This document shows positions 1 to 9,163 of a stretch of 64,000 bases of DNA, piece after piece. The stretch is from Candida dubliniensis CD36 (Eukaryota > Ascomycota > Pichiomycetes > Serinales > Debaryomycetaceae), in NCBI RefSeq assembly GCF_000026945.1, contig NC_012861.1, forward strand, positions 124,001 to 188,000, written 5' to 3'. Below the pieces are notes generated by a model. It was not told where the DNA came from and did not search any database. It saw nothing but the letters and a program-made list of their open reading frames with translations. How positions within the stretch are numbered: position 1 is the first letter of the stretch; every line of letters starts with the position of its first letter. Position numbers and translations under genes: made by a program.

Positions 1-642
1 GAGGGGCGTATCTATTTTTCCAATTCTCGTTTATCTGACCTTTTTCGAGACTCGGAATTCAGTTTAATCAACGAAAATAAATATAAATTACATTGCAATA
101 TATGATGATAATAAGTTGGCTACGTTCAGTCTTGACCACATGAAACACCACCAAATGCTACTAGAAACAAAAACACATTCAACAGTTGGCAGAATAAAAT
201 CTTCAAATAATCATTTTGTTTTTGCATGATAAGGGTTTTCTGTATTCCCGCCTGTTCATCAAAGCCATATTTATTCCCACAATTAAATACCACTTTTCAC
301 ATACACAGAGCCACCGCTTTTTACAACACTGCTACTTGGGTATTACTAATTAGAGTGTTATTATTGGTGTTGCCATATTTTCAAAACTATCTACACATTT
401 CCGTGGTGATGGTGGCTTCGATTTTTTTAGTTTGATATGGCTTCAACAAACACAAAAATGAAATTACACCCAGAAGCGATGTGTAGTATACGCCCAAGTA
501 TGAATTACTTACACAACACACTTTTTTTATATATATACAACGGAAGCCCTTCCTATATTCAACATGACGGATTTGCTTTTATTCTTTTTTCATCTTTTTT
601 TTTTTTTTTAATATAATTTGAATAACAAATTACTTGCTGCTC
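1..642. other. Intergenic region, 5' of secreted phosphodiesterase gene
   Basis: No convincing gene is visible. The stretch is AT-rich, with poly-T tracts near 590-610 and a TATA-like run near 530, and probably holds the promoter of the gene starting at 643. A 69-codon open frame at 226-435 shows no recognisable protein character. Confidence 0.6.
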
Positions 643-1554
643 ATGCTTGGTCGAATATTATTTATCATTTTCCATTGGACTCTTCTAGTTCTTGCTGATT
701 CGGAAACATCAGATGCGTTGGACATAACAATCTATAGCAATAATGTTCGTTATGCTGCCTCTAGGCGAGGAAGAGGCCGCGATGAATTGCCATGGAAGAC
801 AAGAAAGCATGGTGTGGTTGATGCGATTAAAGCACAATCAGGAGTTTATCCTATTTTGGTAGGACTACAGGAGGTTACACATACTCAATTAAAAGATATC
901 TTGAAAGGGTTGAATAAAAAACATTCTGGCGATGATGGTCGGTGGACACATTTTGGAGTTGGTAGAGATGATGGTCATAAAAAAGGTGAATATTCTCCTA
1001 TAATATACAATACAGCAGAATGGAACCTATTAAATGGAACTTATAAATGGTTGAGTCTCACACCTGACAAGCCTTCCAAATATCCTGGAGCCAGTAAGAA
1101 AAGAATAGTTACAATGGGGACTTTTTTTCATGTTAAAAGTGGGAAAGTTGTGAATTTTGTCAATACTCATCTAGACCATAGATCTGTCAAGTCAAGAGAA
1201 TACAGTGCTAAATTGATTATTCAATATATTAAATCTATACCTAATTATTTTCCTACATTCTTGTGTGGAGATTTCAATTCCCTTGACACAGATAAGGCAT
1301 ACGCGACTATCTCTCATTACATGGTAGATGCATCGCATGTTGCTGAAAAGAAATATGACACAAATCTCAAAACATTTTCAGGTTTTGGGAATGGTACCAG
1401 CTATAGTATAGATTTCATATGGTCCCCGTTGGACACCAATAATCATTCTGGAATCAACGCACTTTTTTATACTGTGTTGGATAACTTGTTTGATGGTGGA
1501 TATAGGTTTAGTGATCATAGGCCAATAATGGCACGTTATTCGGTAACTAGTTAA
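643..1554 (+). CDS. Secreted endonuclease/exonuclease/phosphatase-family protein
   Basis: A 303-aa protein of the DNase I-like metal-dependent phosphodiesterase fold. Visible family motifs are NNVRY near residue 33, LQEVTH with the likely metal-binding Glu at 77, NTHLDH near 174-179, GDFNS at 209-213, and the C-terminal SDHRP with Asp291-His292. All catalytic landmarks are present, so the enzyme should be active. The N-terminus (MLGRILFIIFHWTLLVLAD) is a strong signal peptide, so it probably acts outside the cell or in the secretory pathway. The open frame extends to a TTG at 634, but the first ATG is at 643. The substrate (nucleic acid, phosphoinositide or sphingomyelin) cannot be read from the sequence; the compact length resembles secreted fungal and bacterial EEP nucleases more than inositol phosphatases. 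Confidence 0.85.
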   Translation: MLGRILFIIFHWTLLVLADSETSDALDITIYSNNVRYAASRRGRGRDELPWKTRKHGVVDAIKAQSGVYPILVGLQEVTHTQLKDILKGLNKKHSGDDGRWTHFGVGRDDGHKKGEYSPIIYNTAEWNLLNGTYKWLSLTPDKPSKYPGASKKRIVTMGTFFHVKSGKVVNFVNTHLDHRSVKSREYSAKLIIQYIKSIPNYFPTFLCGDFNSLDTDKAYATISHYMVDASHVAEKKYDTNLKTFSGFGNGTSYSIDFIWSPLDTNNHSGINALFYTVLDNLFDGGYRFSDHRPIMARYSVTS

Positions 1555-2148
1555 TATAAGCAGTACTCCTTATTTTATATTTTGTTTCCCATCAAGATGT
1601 TTCAGGCATTTTGAAGTTTATAGTTGTGGTGGTTAACTAATGGTTGTAAATTAATTGAATGTGCCTAGGTTTTTTATGTCCCCGCAAAAAAAGAAGCAAC
1701 CAACAGAGTTGTTTGGATTTTAATCGTAAATTGTTGCAAAAATTTATACAAATCATAGACTCCAGATTGATCAGAATTTTTCTCAAGTTAAAACAATAGC
1801 TTATCTTTCCCTTTATAAATTTACTGAGATATTTCCCCAAACTCTTTCTTTAACTTAAACATAGATCCTCTTGTAAATCAATCATTGTCTTGCTAATGTT
1901 TCTTCATAGTACTCACTGTTCCACTATATAACCTACCTATTAAGAATAGGTCGTGTAAACTCCAAATAAACCAGATCCCGAGTGAAGGCAAAAAAAAAAA
2001 AAAATGGTTTGGAAAAGACTAAAAACCCACAATAGTAGCAATAACGAAACAGTCTAACAAGAAAAAAAAATCTTCAGACAGAATATACTGACAATTCTTT
2101 CTCCAACTACCGTAATACTTTTTTTTTTTTTTTTCATTATTAAATTAA
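1555..2148. other. Intergenic region upstream of YTA12
   Basis: About 590 nt with no gene that I can support. It contains A-rich and T-rich homopolymer tracts (about 1990-2004 and 2118-2134), the latter immediately 5' of the YTA12 ATG, as is common in promoters of this window. A 67-codon minus-strand frame (1637-1840) looks random. Confidence 0.6.
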
Positions 2149-4974
2149 ATGATATCAATACTCACGAGAAGTAGTGGGAGGTCTGCTCTGATTCTACTCA
2201 GACGGAGTTTACCTAGAATCAACTCAGTATTGTTGAGGAATTTACATGCATCGTCACAACTATTCAAAAATAGAACACCAGATAATTGGGACGAAGACTT
2301 GGCTAAATTAAAACGAAAGTATAAGAATTTCAATCTTCCCTTCGAACCCACAGTCTCCAATCCCGTGATTAAACTTTCTTCGAGTCCATTCAATATAGCA
2401 TACCTTGAACGTGAAACTGTTGTCTACAAATTCATGTTAAAAGAATTTGTCGATAAATGTAAAGAGTTTGATGAAATTCGAGGTGTAAATACCCTTTACC
2501 CTGACTTGGTTGATATCATTATCAAAGATATCAAGGAAACGTTTGCTAAGGATCACAAAGAATTAGCAGAATTGACAACCGATGAGATTTTGCAAACTGT
2601 CCGTATCTACTATGAATTACTGAATCAATATCTATATTTAGATGACTTGGAATTTAATAAACCGGAAGTTCAAAAATTGTTTGAAACTTATAATAAATTG
2701 GATAGCGCTGAAGAGCCCGATTACAATAAAATTGCTAATGAATTGGGTTTAAATCCACAAGCTGTGAAGCTTTGGATCGAGATTTTTCAAACCCTTGAAT
2801 CTGTTGATTTTGCTGTCGATGGAAGGAAATCGTTCCCACTTTGTCCTCCTGAATACAATCTTCTCACAAATTTGAAACAAGTAAGAGAGAATATTGAAAA
2901 GATTACCCCCAAGGCACGTCAGGATCCTTTTGGAATGTTCTTTAACAAGGCTAATCCTAAGCAAGATGATAAAAACACTTCTAAAAACAAATCCAATGAA
3001 AATCCTAAGGACAAGAAGAAAATTGTTGATATCCTGATTGAATTAACTCCGAAAAACATATTCATCTATACACTTGTTTTTACATTAGCAACTTCTTTAA
3101 TATTAGGCATGGGGTCTTCCAATGACGACACTGAAATTAATTTCCAAAGTTTTGTGACGGATTATTTAACTAAAAATCTTGTTAAGAAAGTAACTGTTAT
3201 TAACAATTCAGTTGTTGAAGTTGAACTTAACGACAACGGGGCTCAACAACACCATCAACAGAAGAAGTTATATTTCACTATTGGATCCGTAGAATCATTT
3301 GAACGTAACTTGCGTGAAGCTCAAGACAAATACGATATTCCCCCACAATTGCGTGTACCTATACACTATACCACTAAAGGAAATATGGCGAGATTCTTAA
3401 TCAACTTTTTACCAACATTATTATTTTTGGGTGCCATTTACTGGATGACAAAGAAAGCTGCCTCATCAATGGGAGGAATGGGACCTATGGGTTTTGGAAA
3501 ATCTACTGCAAAAAAATTTAATCAAGAAACGGATGTGAAAATCAAATTCAAGGATGTTGCAGGGATGGCAGAAGCTAAACAAGAAGTTATGGAATTTGTT
3601 AAATTTTTGCAAAATCCAGAAAAATATGAAAAATTGGGTGCAAAAATCCCTCGTGGGGCTATTTTATCTGGTCCTCCAGGGACAGGTAAAACTTTACTTG
3701 CCAAGGCAACTGCTGGTGAAGCAGGAGTTCCATTCTACTCTGTTTCTGGGTCAGAATTTGTAGAAATGTTTGTTGGTGTTGGAGCATCTAGAGTTCGTGA
3801 TTTATTTAAGACTGCACGTGAAAATGCCCCTTCGATTGTGTTTGTTGATGAAATCGATGCTATTGGTAAACAACGTTCCAAGGGGAATGCCACTGGTGCC
3901 AATGATGAACGTGAAACAACATTGAATCAATTGTTGGTAGAAATGGATGGGTTTGACACCAGCGACCATGTTGTTGTATTAGCTGGTACCAACAGACCTG
4001 ATATTTTGGACAGGGCATTGATGAGACCAGGTAGATTTGATAGACATATTCACATTGACAACCCGGAATTGTTGGGGAGAAAAGAGATTTTTGATGTGCA
4101 TTTGCAGAAAATTACTTTACAAAAGGATATTGATCCCGATTTATCAGGCAGGTTGGCCGCTTTGACTCCAGGTTTTTCTGGGGCTGATATTGCCAATGTG
4201 TGTAATGAGGCGGCATTAATTGCAGCTAGATACAATGCTGAATACGTTACTTTGAGACATTTTGAATTAGCTATCGAGAGAGTTATTGGAGGTGTCGAAA
4301 AGAAATCAAAATTATTGAATCCTGAAGAACAAAAAATTGTTGCTTATCATGAAGCAGGACACGCCATTTGTGGGTGGTATTTGAAGTATGCCCATCCATT
4401 ATTGAAAGTGTCGATTATTCCTAGAGGTCAAGGAGCTTTAGGGTATGCCCAATATTTGCCACCTGATCAATACTTGATGTCAACTTTGCAATTGTACGAT
4501 AGAATGATCATGACGCTTGGTGGAAGAGTCTCTGAAGAATTGCATTTTGCTTCTGTTACAAGTGGTGCTCATGATGATTTCAAAAAAGTGACAGGTATTG
4601 CACAATCTATGGTTTTACGGTTTGGTATGTCAAAGACTGTTGGTATGGTGAATTATTATGACACCCGTTCTCAAGATGATTTGACCAAACCGTTCAGTGA
4701 CGAGACCAGTAGAATAATCGACAGTGAAGTACAGAGAATTGTTAATGATTGTTATCAAAAATGTAAACAATTGTTGATTGAAAAATCAAAAGAAGTCGAG
4801 CTAGTGGCCCAGGAATTGTTGAAGAAGGAATTTATCACTCGTGAAGATATGATTAGATTATTGGGTAAACGTCCTTTCCCAGAAACAAATGACGCCTTTG
4901 ATAAGTATCTTGATGGAAAACCTACATTCAAAAATGAACAACCAGAAAATGAAAAAAAGGATTCTGAAAACTGA
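2149..4974 (+). CDS. YTA12: Mitochondrial m-AAA protease subunit Yta12
   Basis: A 941-aa ATP-dependent zinc metalloprotease of the mitochondrial inner membrane. With Afg3 it forms the m-AAA protease, which degrades unassembled membrane proteins and matures substrates such as MrpL32. The N-terminus is basic and Ser/Arg-rich (a presequence). Two membrane segments lie near residues 304-322 and 416-432. The AAA domain has Walker A GPPGTGKT at about 508 and Walker B DEID at about 567, followed by the second-region-of-homology arginines. The protease domain carries HEAGH at 734-738. I choose Yta12 over Afg3 from segments such as [22 protein letters not shown] and [14 protein letters not shown], which match Yta12 as I recall it. 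The N-terminal region is longer than in S. cerevisiae Yta12 (about 825 aa). The ATG directly follows a poly-T tract. Confidence 0.93.
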   Translation: MISILTRSSGRSALILLRRSLPRINSVLLRNLHASSQLFKNRTPDNWDEDLAKLKRKYKNFNLPFEPTVSNPVIKLSSSPFNIAYLERETVVYKFMLKEFVDKCKEFDEIRGVNTLYPDLVDIIIKDIKETFAKDHKELAELTTDEILQTVRIYYELLNQYLYLDDLEFNKPEVQKLFETYNKLDSAEEPDYNKIANELGLNPQAVKLWIEIFQTLESVDFAVDGRKSFPLCPPEYNLLTNLKQVRENIEKITPKARQDPFGMFFNKANPKQDDKNTSKNKSNENPKDKKKIVDILIELTPKNIFIYTLVFTLATSLILGMGSSNDDTEINFQSFVTDYLTKNLVKKVTVINNSVVEVELNDNGAQQHHQQKKLYFTIGSVESFERNLREAQDKYDIPPQLRVPIHYTTKGNMARFLINFLPTLLFLGAIYWMTKKAASSMGGMGPMGFGKSTAKKFNQETDVKIKFKDVAGMAEAKQEVMEFVKFLQNPEKYEKLGAKIPRGAILSGPPGTGKTLLAKATAGEAGVPFYSVSGSEFVEMFVGVGASRVRDLFKTARENAPSIVFVDEIDAIGKQRSKGNATGANDERETTLNQLLVEMDGFDTSDHVVVLAGTNRPDILDRALMRPGRFDRHIHIDNPELLGRKEIFDVHLQKITLQKDIDPDLSGRLAALTPGFSGADIANVCNEAALIAARYNAEYVTLRHFELAIERVIGGVEKKSKLLNPEEQKIVAYHEAGHAICGWYLKYAHPLLKVSIIPRGQGALGYAQYLPPDQYLMSTLQLYDRMIMTLGGRVSEELHFASVTSGAHDDFKKVTGIAQSMVLRFGMSKTVGMVNYYDTRSQDDLTKPFSDETSRIIDSEVQRIVNDCYQKCKQLLIEKSKEVELVAQELLKKEFITREDMIRLLGKRPFPETNDAFDKYLDGKPTFKNEQPENEKKDSEN

Positions 4975-5247
4975 GTAACAAAGAGGAGGGGGGGAAGGAA
5001 GGAGGAGAGAGTGTGTATTACTCCAACATATCTCTTGTATATAAATATATATTTTTATTGAAACATTTAACACCTATTGGTATATACATATTGTCATGAC
5101 TGCATATAACTTGTATAGTGTGGATTGAACATTTTACTGAGAGTGGAGAAAACAAATGGAAAGAGAGAGAGAGAGAGAAAAAAAAAAAAAAAACAGAAAC
5201 CAAAACACAACCATACGCAATTTACACATTAGTAGTTTTAACCAACA

Positions 5248-6564
5248 ATGCCAAGAGTGAAGAAGGAAAACGAAAATGTGGGGCAATCAATAGAAGAGGC
5301 AAAACATGAGAAAGATGATGAGTATAAAGAAGAACAAGGGGTAGAACCTCAGGAAGAGGGCGAACAATTTGCAGAAGAAGATGTTGAAGTTGCTCCAGTA
5401 CGGAAAAGAGGCAGAAAACGGAAAATTACAACTGTTCTTGAAGATGAAGACAACAATGCAACAAAGCTGAGAAAGAAAAGTGCGACAAAGAGTGAAGATG
5501 ATGAAGGGGAAGAAGCAAATGAAAATGATGAAGAAGACGACGACCAAGAAGCTGAAGAAGAAGAAGATGATGAAGAAGGAGAAACAGAAGAGGATGGGAA
5601 GAAAAAAAGAGGTAGAAAGAAGAAACCCAAAGTACAACTTTATGGTGATGATGTTTTTGATGATGATGGAAATCCATTAATCATAGAGAATGATGAAGTT
5701 GTCATTCCACGAGAAGATCCAAAGGGTAAAGAAAAGATTGATGACTTGGGTTATCTTCAAGGGGATAGAAAATTTCGAATGAAAACATTCAAGTTGTTGG
5801 GCAAAGGTGATAGATTGTACATGATATCCACTGAGCCTGCTAGATTGGTTGGATTTCGTGACTCATATTTGTTATTTAAAACCCACCGTACTTTGTTTAA
5901 AAAAGTAGCTGATAATGATGAAAAAATGGATCTTATTCAAAGAGGGATTATTCCAAATTCATACAAAGGAAGAGCTGTCAATTTAGTAACGGCAAGATCC
6001 ATATTTAGAGAATTTGGTTCAAGAATGATTGAGAATGGTAAAAAAGTGATTGATGATTTCTGGGAACAACGGGCAATTGATCATGGTGATATCCCTGGTG
6101 AATTGGCTGACCCTGATCAATTTTATAAGAATAAGTTGTCTAATGTTTTGGGTGATTCTGGTATAATCAGTACTGGACATGCAACTCCTTTAACTGCAAC
6201 CCCAATTGTCAGTTATCAAACTGATCCGACTTGGATGTATCAAATTGCCAAACAGACATCTGAATACAATAAGAAGCTATATGAACTCAGATCGAATAAT
6301 ATGTTCAAAGGTAATAAAGACACTTATACAAATTTGACTTTTTATCCCCAATCGACACAACCAACACAGATCAAGTATCTGAAATTCAACAACAATAATG
6401 GGAAGTTGGTGTACGACATTGTCATGACTAATAAAAATATAAGAAAACCAATCACCGGATTGGCAAAAGTACCCAAATCTATATTAAATGAAATAGATGA
6501 CCCAGAGATAAAACAAGCAATAATTGATCAACAAGAATATGAAATTAGTACTAGAAAAATATAA
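5248..6564 (+). CDS. NPL6: RSC chromatin-remodelling complex subunit Rsc7/Npl6
   Basis: A 438-aa nuclear protein. The first about 150 residues are very acidic and basic in alternation (Glu/Asp runs, RKRGRKRK, KKKRGRKKKP), giving AT-hook-like RGRK motifs and nuclear localisation signals. From about residue 150 to the end lies the conserved Rsc7/Swp82 domain, with recognisable blocks PREDPKGKEKID, LGYLQGDRKFRMKTF and LGKGDRLYMIST. In yeast Rsc7 belongs to the essential SWI/SNF-class RSC remodeller. A second RSC subunit (Rsc4) is encoded at 25.9 kb. The alternative, Swp82 of SWI/SNF, shares this domain; the length and acidic/basic N-terminus fit Rsc7 better. Confidence 0.85.
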   Translation: MPRVKKENENVGQSIEEAKHEKDDEYKEEQGVEPQEEGEQFAEEDVEVAPVRKRGRKRKITTVLEDEDNNATKLRKKSATKSEDDEGEEANENDEEDDDQEAEEEEDDEEGETEEDGKKKRGRKKKPKVQLYGDDVFDDDGNPLIIENDEVVIPREDPKGKEKIDDLGYLQGDRKFRMKTFKLLGKGDRLYMISTEPARLVGFRDSYLLFKTHRTLFKKVADNDEKMDLIQRGIIPNSYKGRAVNLVTARSIFREFGSRMIENGKKVIDDFWEQRAIDHGDIPGELADPDQFYKNKLSNVLGDSGIISTGHATPLTATPIVSYQTDPTWMYQIAKQTSEYNKKLYELRSNNMFKGNKDTYTNLTFYPQSTQPTQIKYLKFNNNNGKLVYDIVMTNKNIRKPITGLAKVPKSILNEIDDPEIKQAIIDQQEYEISTRKI

Positions 6565-6672
6565 AAAGACAGAAAGGTGTACTATGTCTTGTAACATTAA
6601 TATATAAGAAATGTGAAAAGAAAAGAAAAAGAATTACAGTAAACTTGTCTATTTCGTTCCCTATTATCTCTT

Positions 6673-8232
6673 CTACTTATTGAAAGTTACTTCTTCCTCT
6701 CCAGACTCTAGGTCACTGGTTTCCATATAGTTTGTATCATCGCCACTTGATTTTCTCTTTTCCATATGGGCTCGTAATTCGAAATCGACTTTCGTTTTCC
6801 TTCTACCAACATGAACAGTGATATCGCCTTCTTCAACTACTTCTGCATGTTTCTTAGAGTATGCAACTTCTGCTTTAGCTTCCTTCCCAGATATTTTGTG
6901 ATTCACCCTAATGTGTTTAGCCAATGTATCATGACGAGTGAAAATTCTTGGTCCAACACCTGGATTCTGTTTCACACATACAAAACATTTGAACAATTTT
7001 TTCTTTTTTGAATGAACAGTTTCTTGATGTCTAATCAACTCGTATTTTCTTGAAAATCTTCTCAAACATAATTTATGGGGTTCTTCTGCAGATGGTAACT
7101 GACACTCATGAATCACATCAGGATCATAGTTTGATGATTTTGTCGACGATTTATCGGCTGCTGGTTGTGGCTTCTTAATAATCCTATGGTGTTCCAATTT
7201 AACATCCGGTCTAAACTTTCTTTTTTGTACATTTGCACCAGATATCACGTCAGCGACATATTTATCATGGTCAGATGTATCTGGGTTTAGAGAGAAAAAT
7301 GCCTCCGAACGTTGTTGCTTTTCTCCATGAGGCCCGTTGGCATCAGGTGTCGTCACACTTGTTGTGGCTGTAGCAGTGTTTGATCCCGCAAAATCGGAGT
7401 CACCTTTCAATTTTCTTTTCTTGGTGGCTTTGGATTTATTCCTGGATTTAACTGTTGGTTGAGTTATCTTTTCGTAGGTGAATCGTTGATAATCATTGAT
7501 GAATCGAGTGTAACATTCATTCAAATCAAATTCAATCAAATTCAAAAAATGATACAAAACTGGTTTTTTGTTTAACAAATTATAAACCTCCCAGTAATTC
7601 AAGTTCATAAACACCGTAGTCAAAAACCGAATTGATGCAGTTGAAATTTCCATTACATTATAGTTTGTGGCCAACTTGATTAATATATCAAAATTCTTAT
7701 CTATAATTGTATATAGTTGTGATTTTAAAGGATTTTGCAAATCAACAAATTTGGGCAATTCGTCCATCAACTGAAGTAATTTATAATGCAAAGTGACCAA
7801 GAAATCAGACGTGAACTTCTCTTCATATAAAATAGTAGCCAATCGGTTTAAATGGCCAGAGTATTCCTCAATATTTAATGGATTTGAAGATACGAGAACT
7901 TTAATTTGGTCGCCAATAGCCTGCTGTTTGCCATGGTCTGAACGATCGCCCGTCGTATCCTTCACTGACTCTGAGCCAGTATTCTTTGGTGGTTGAGTTG
8001 GATCCACTAAAATAAGGTCATTCTCTAACAGAATATGGGTTGCTTCTTTTGATAATGGCTTTGTTGTTACAGCAGGTTGTTGGTGTTGTGAGTTTGGTTG
8101 TATTTGCTGACTATCGGTTGTGGTGTTTGCCGTAGTAAAAATCTGAGATTGTTCTTTACTATCATCAAATTTATTAGACGCAGTTGATGAGTTGGTGAGT
8201 TTTTCATCAGATACACTTAAGGTGGTTTCCAT
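6673..8232 (-). CDS. Zinc-finger protein, tandem paralog 1
   Basis: A 519-aa probable transcription regulator. The central region (about residues 110-260) is helical and contains LNYWEVYNLL. A basic KATKKRKLK nuclear localisation signal follows. Near residues 375-450 are two atypical C2H2 fingers: the first has widely spaced Cys residues and HQETVH, the second FKCFVC then HDTLAKHIRVNH. After the fingers comes a conserved basic stretch (SGKEAKAEVAYSKKH). The N-terminus is Gln/Thr/Ser-rich and disordered. The neighbour at 9164-12022 has the same architecture and matching blocks (LNYWEV, HDSLARHIRRKHG, TGKENKMAVNYAK), so the two are an ancient tandem duplication on the same strand. I do not recognise a characterised ortholog; the finger layout recalls the Rua1/Rme1-like fungal regulators, unconfirmed. 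Confidence 0.75.
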   Translation of the reverse strand: METTLSVSDEKLTNSSTASNKFDDSKEQSQIFTTANTTTDSQQIQPNSQHQQPAVTTKPLSKEATHILLENDLILVDPTQPPKNTGSESVKDTTGDRSDHGKQQAIGDQIKVLVSSNPLNIEEYSGHLNRLATILYEEKFTSDFLVTLHYKLLQLMDELPKFVDLQNPLKSQLYTIIDKNFDILIKLATNYNVMEISTASIRFLTTVFMNLNYWEVYNLLNKKPVLYHFLNLIEFDLNECYTRFINDYQRFTYEKITQPTVKSRNKSKATKKRKLKGDSDFAGSNTATATTSVTTPDANGPHGEKQQRSEAFFSLNPDTSDHDKYVADVISGANVQKRKFRPDVKLEHHRIIKKPQPAADKSSTKSSNYDPDVIHECQLPSAEEPHKLCLRRFSRKYELIRHQETVHSKKKKLFKCFVCVKQNPGVGPRIFTRHDTLAKHIRVNHKISGKEAKAEVAYSKKHAEVVEEGDITVHVGRRKTKVDFELRAHMEKRKSSGDDTNYMETSDLESGEEEVTFNK

Positions 8233-9163
8233 CTTTTAATGTATGTCACGTAGTGTCTGGGCTGTAGGTAGTTTACTTTTTCTCTGGAATATGAATTCAG
8301 GAGTTTTGGTTTTGGTTTTGGTTCTGGTTTTTAATTTTTAGCAATTTTTTTTTTTTTTTACAGTTCTCTCTCCCTCCTAATTTTACTTCACTCAGAATAA
8401 ATGAATGAGAGACAGAAAACAACCAAAAAAGAAAAATATTGATTTTTTGGTGTAAAAAATTCCACTTTGTGAAACGAAAAAAAAAAAAAAAATTAAAAAG
8501 AACAATCGAACTGCCAACATCAATTGGTTTTTGTTCTTTTTTTTTTGTCTGTCTGCAAACTGGTCACATCTATATGTACATTCACTGGTTCCATTTCTTT
8601 TATTACAATTATACACGATCCCATAATTTGACGATGATATAAAAAAAACACTCTCCAAGAATCAAAACGTTAGCATCTTGGTAAAATTAACCCAAGCAAT
8701 TTTCTGCCTTAAATGCAACTGTTTATTCCTTGATCATAATTACAAGTGTTTATCATTAAAGATAGATTGTTCTACTTAAATTCAACACGGTGCTTACTTC
8801 CTTTATTGGTAGTGCATGTATAATCAAAAAGAGAATCAACTTTAGGTCTGCTTCTAATTTCTCAATTGTTAGTTGATTGCATTTTGCAACGATGCACTAC
8901 CTATTGTATTTTTAATTCTTTTTATTTTTTTTCGCAGTTGGCCCCTAAACTATGTGTGTGTGTCTGACAACCAATTTTTGCAACCAGACACACATTTTGA
9001 AAACAGCATCCCAATGGTGAGGGAGAGGAGAAAAATATCGTCTACATTATTAGTACACCTAAATTACAGATCCAACACATTTATTTCACCAACAACATCG
9101 GTGATCTTCCAAAAAGAAAAAAAATTCAGATTGTTTACATATATTTACTACCTACTTACAGTA
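8233..9163. other. Intergenic region between the two zinc-finger paralogs
   Basis: About 930 nt, containing the promoter of the 8232 minus-strand gene and the 3' end of the next minus-strand gene. It has poly-A/T tracts near 8345, 8480 and 8540. No gene is supported; a plus-strand frame at 8873-9208 runs antisense into the neighbouring gene and has no protein-like features. Confidence 0.55.

Noticed and set aside
634..642. Upstream extension of the phosphodiesterase frame
   Set aside because: It begins at TTG. The first ATG, at 643, gives a good signal peptide. The same reasoning was applied at 14318, 23201, 24201, 28184, 30114, 35776, 49712 and 57645.
5287..5680. Several overlapping Phe/Ser/His/Lys-rich frames opposite and within RSC7
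   Set aside because: They are shadows of the repetitive GAA/GAT codons of the acidic N-terminus.
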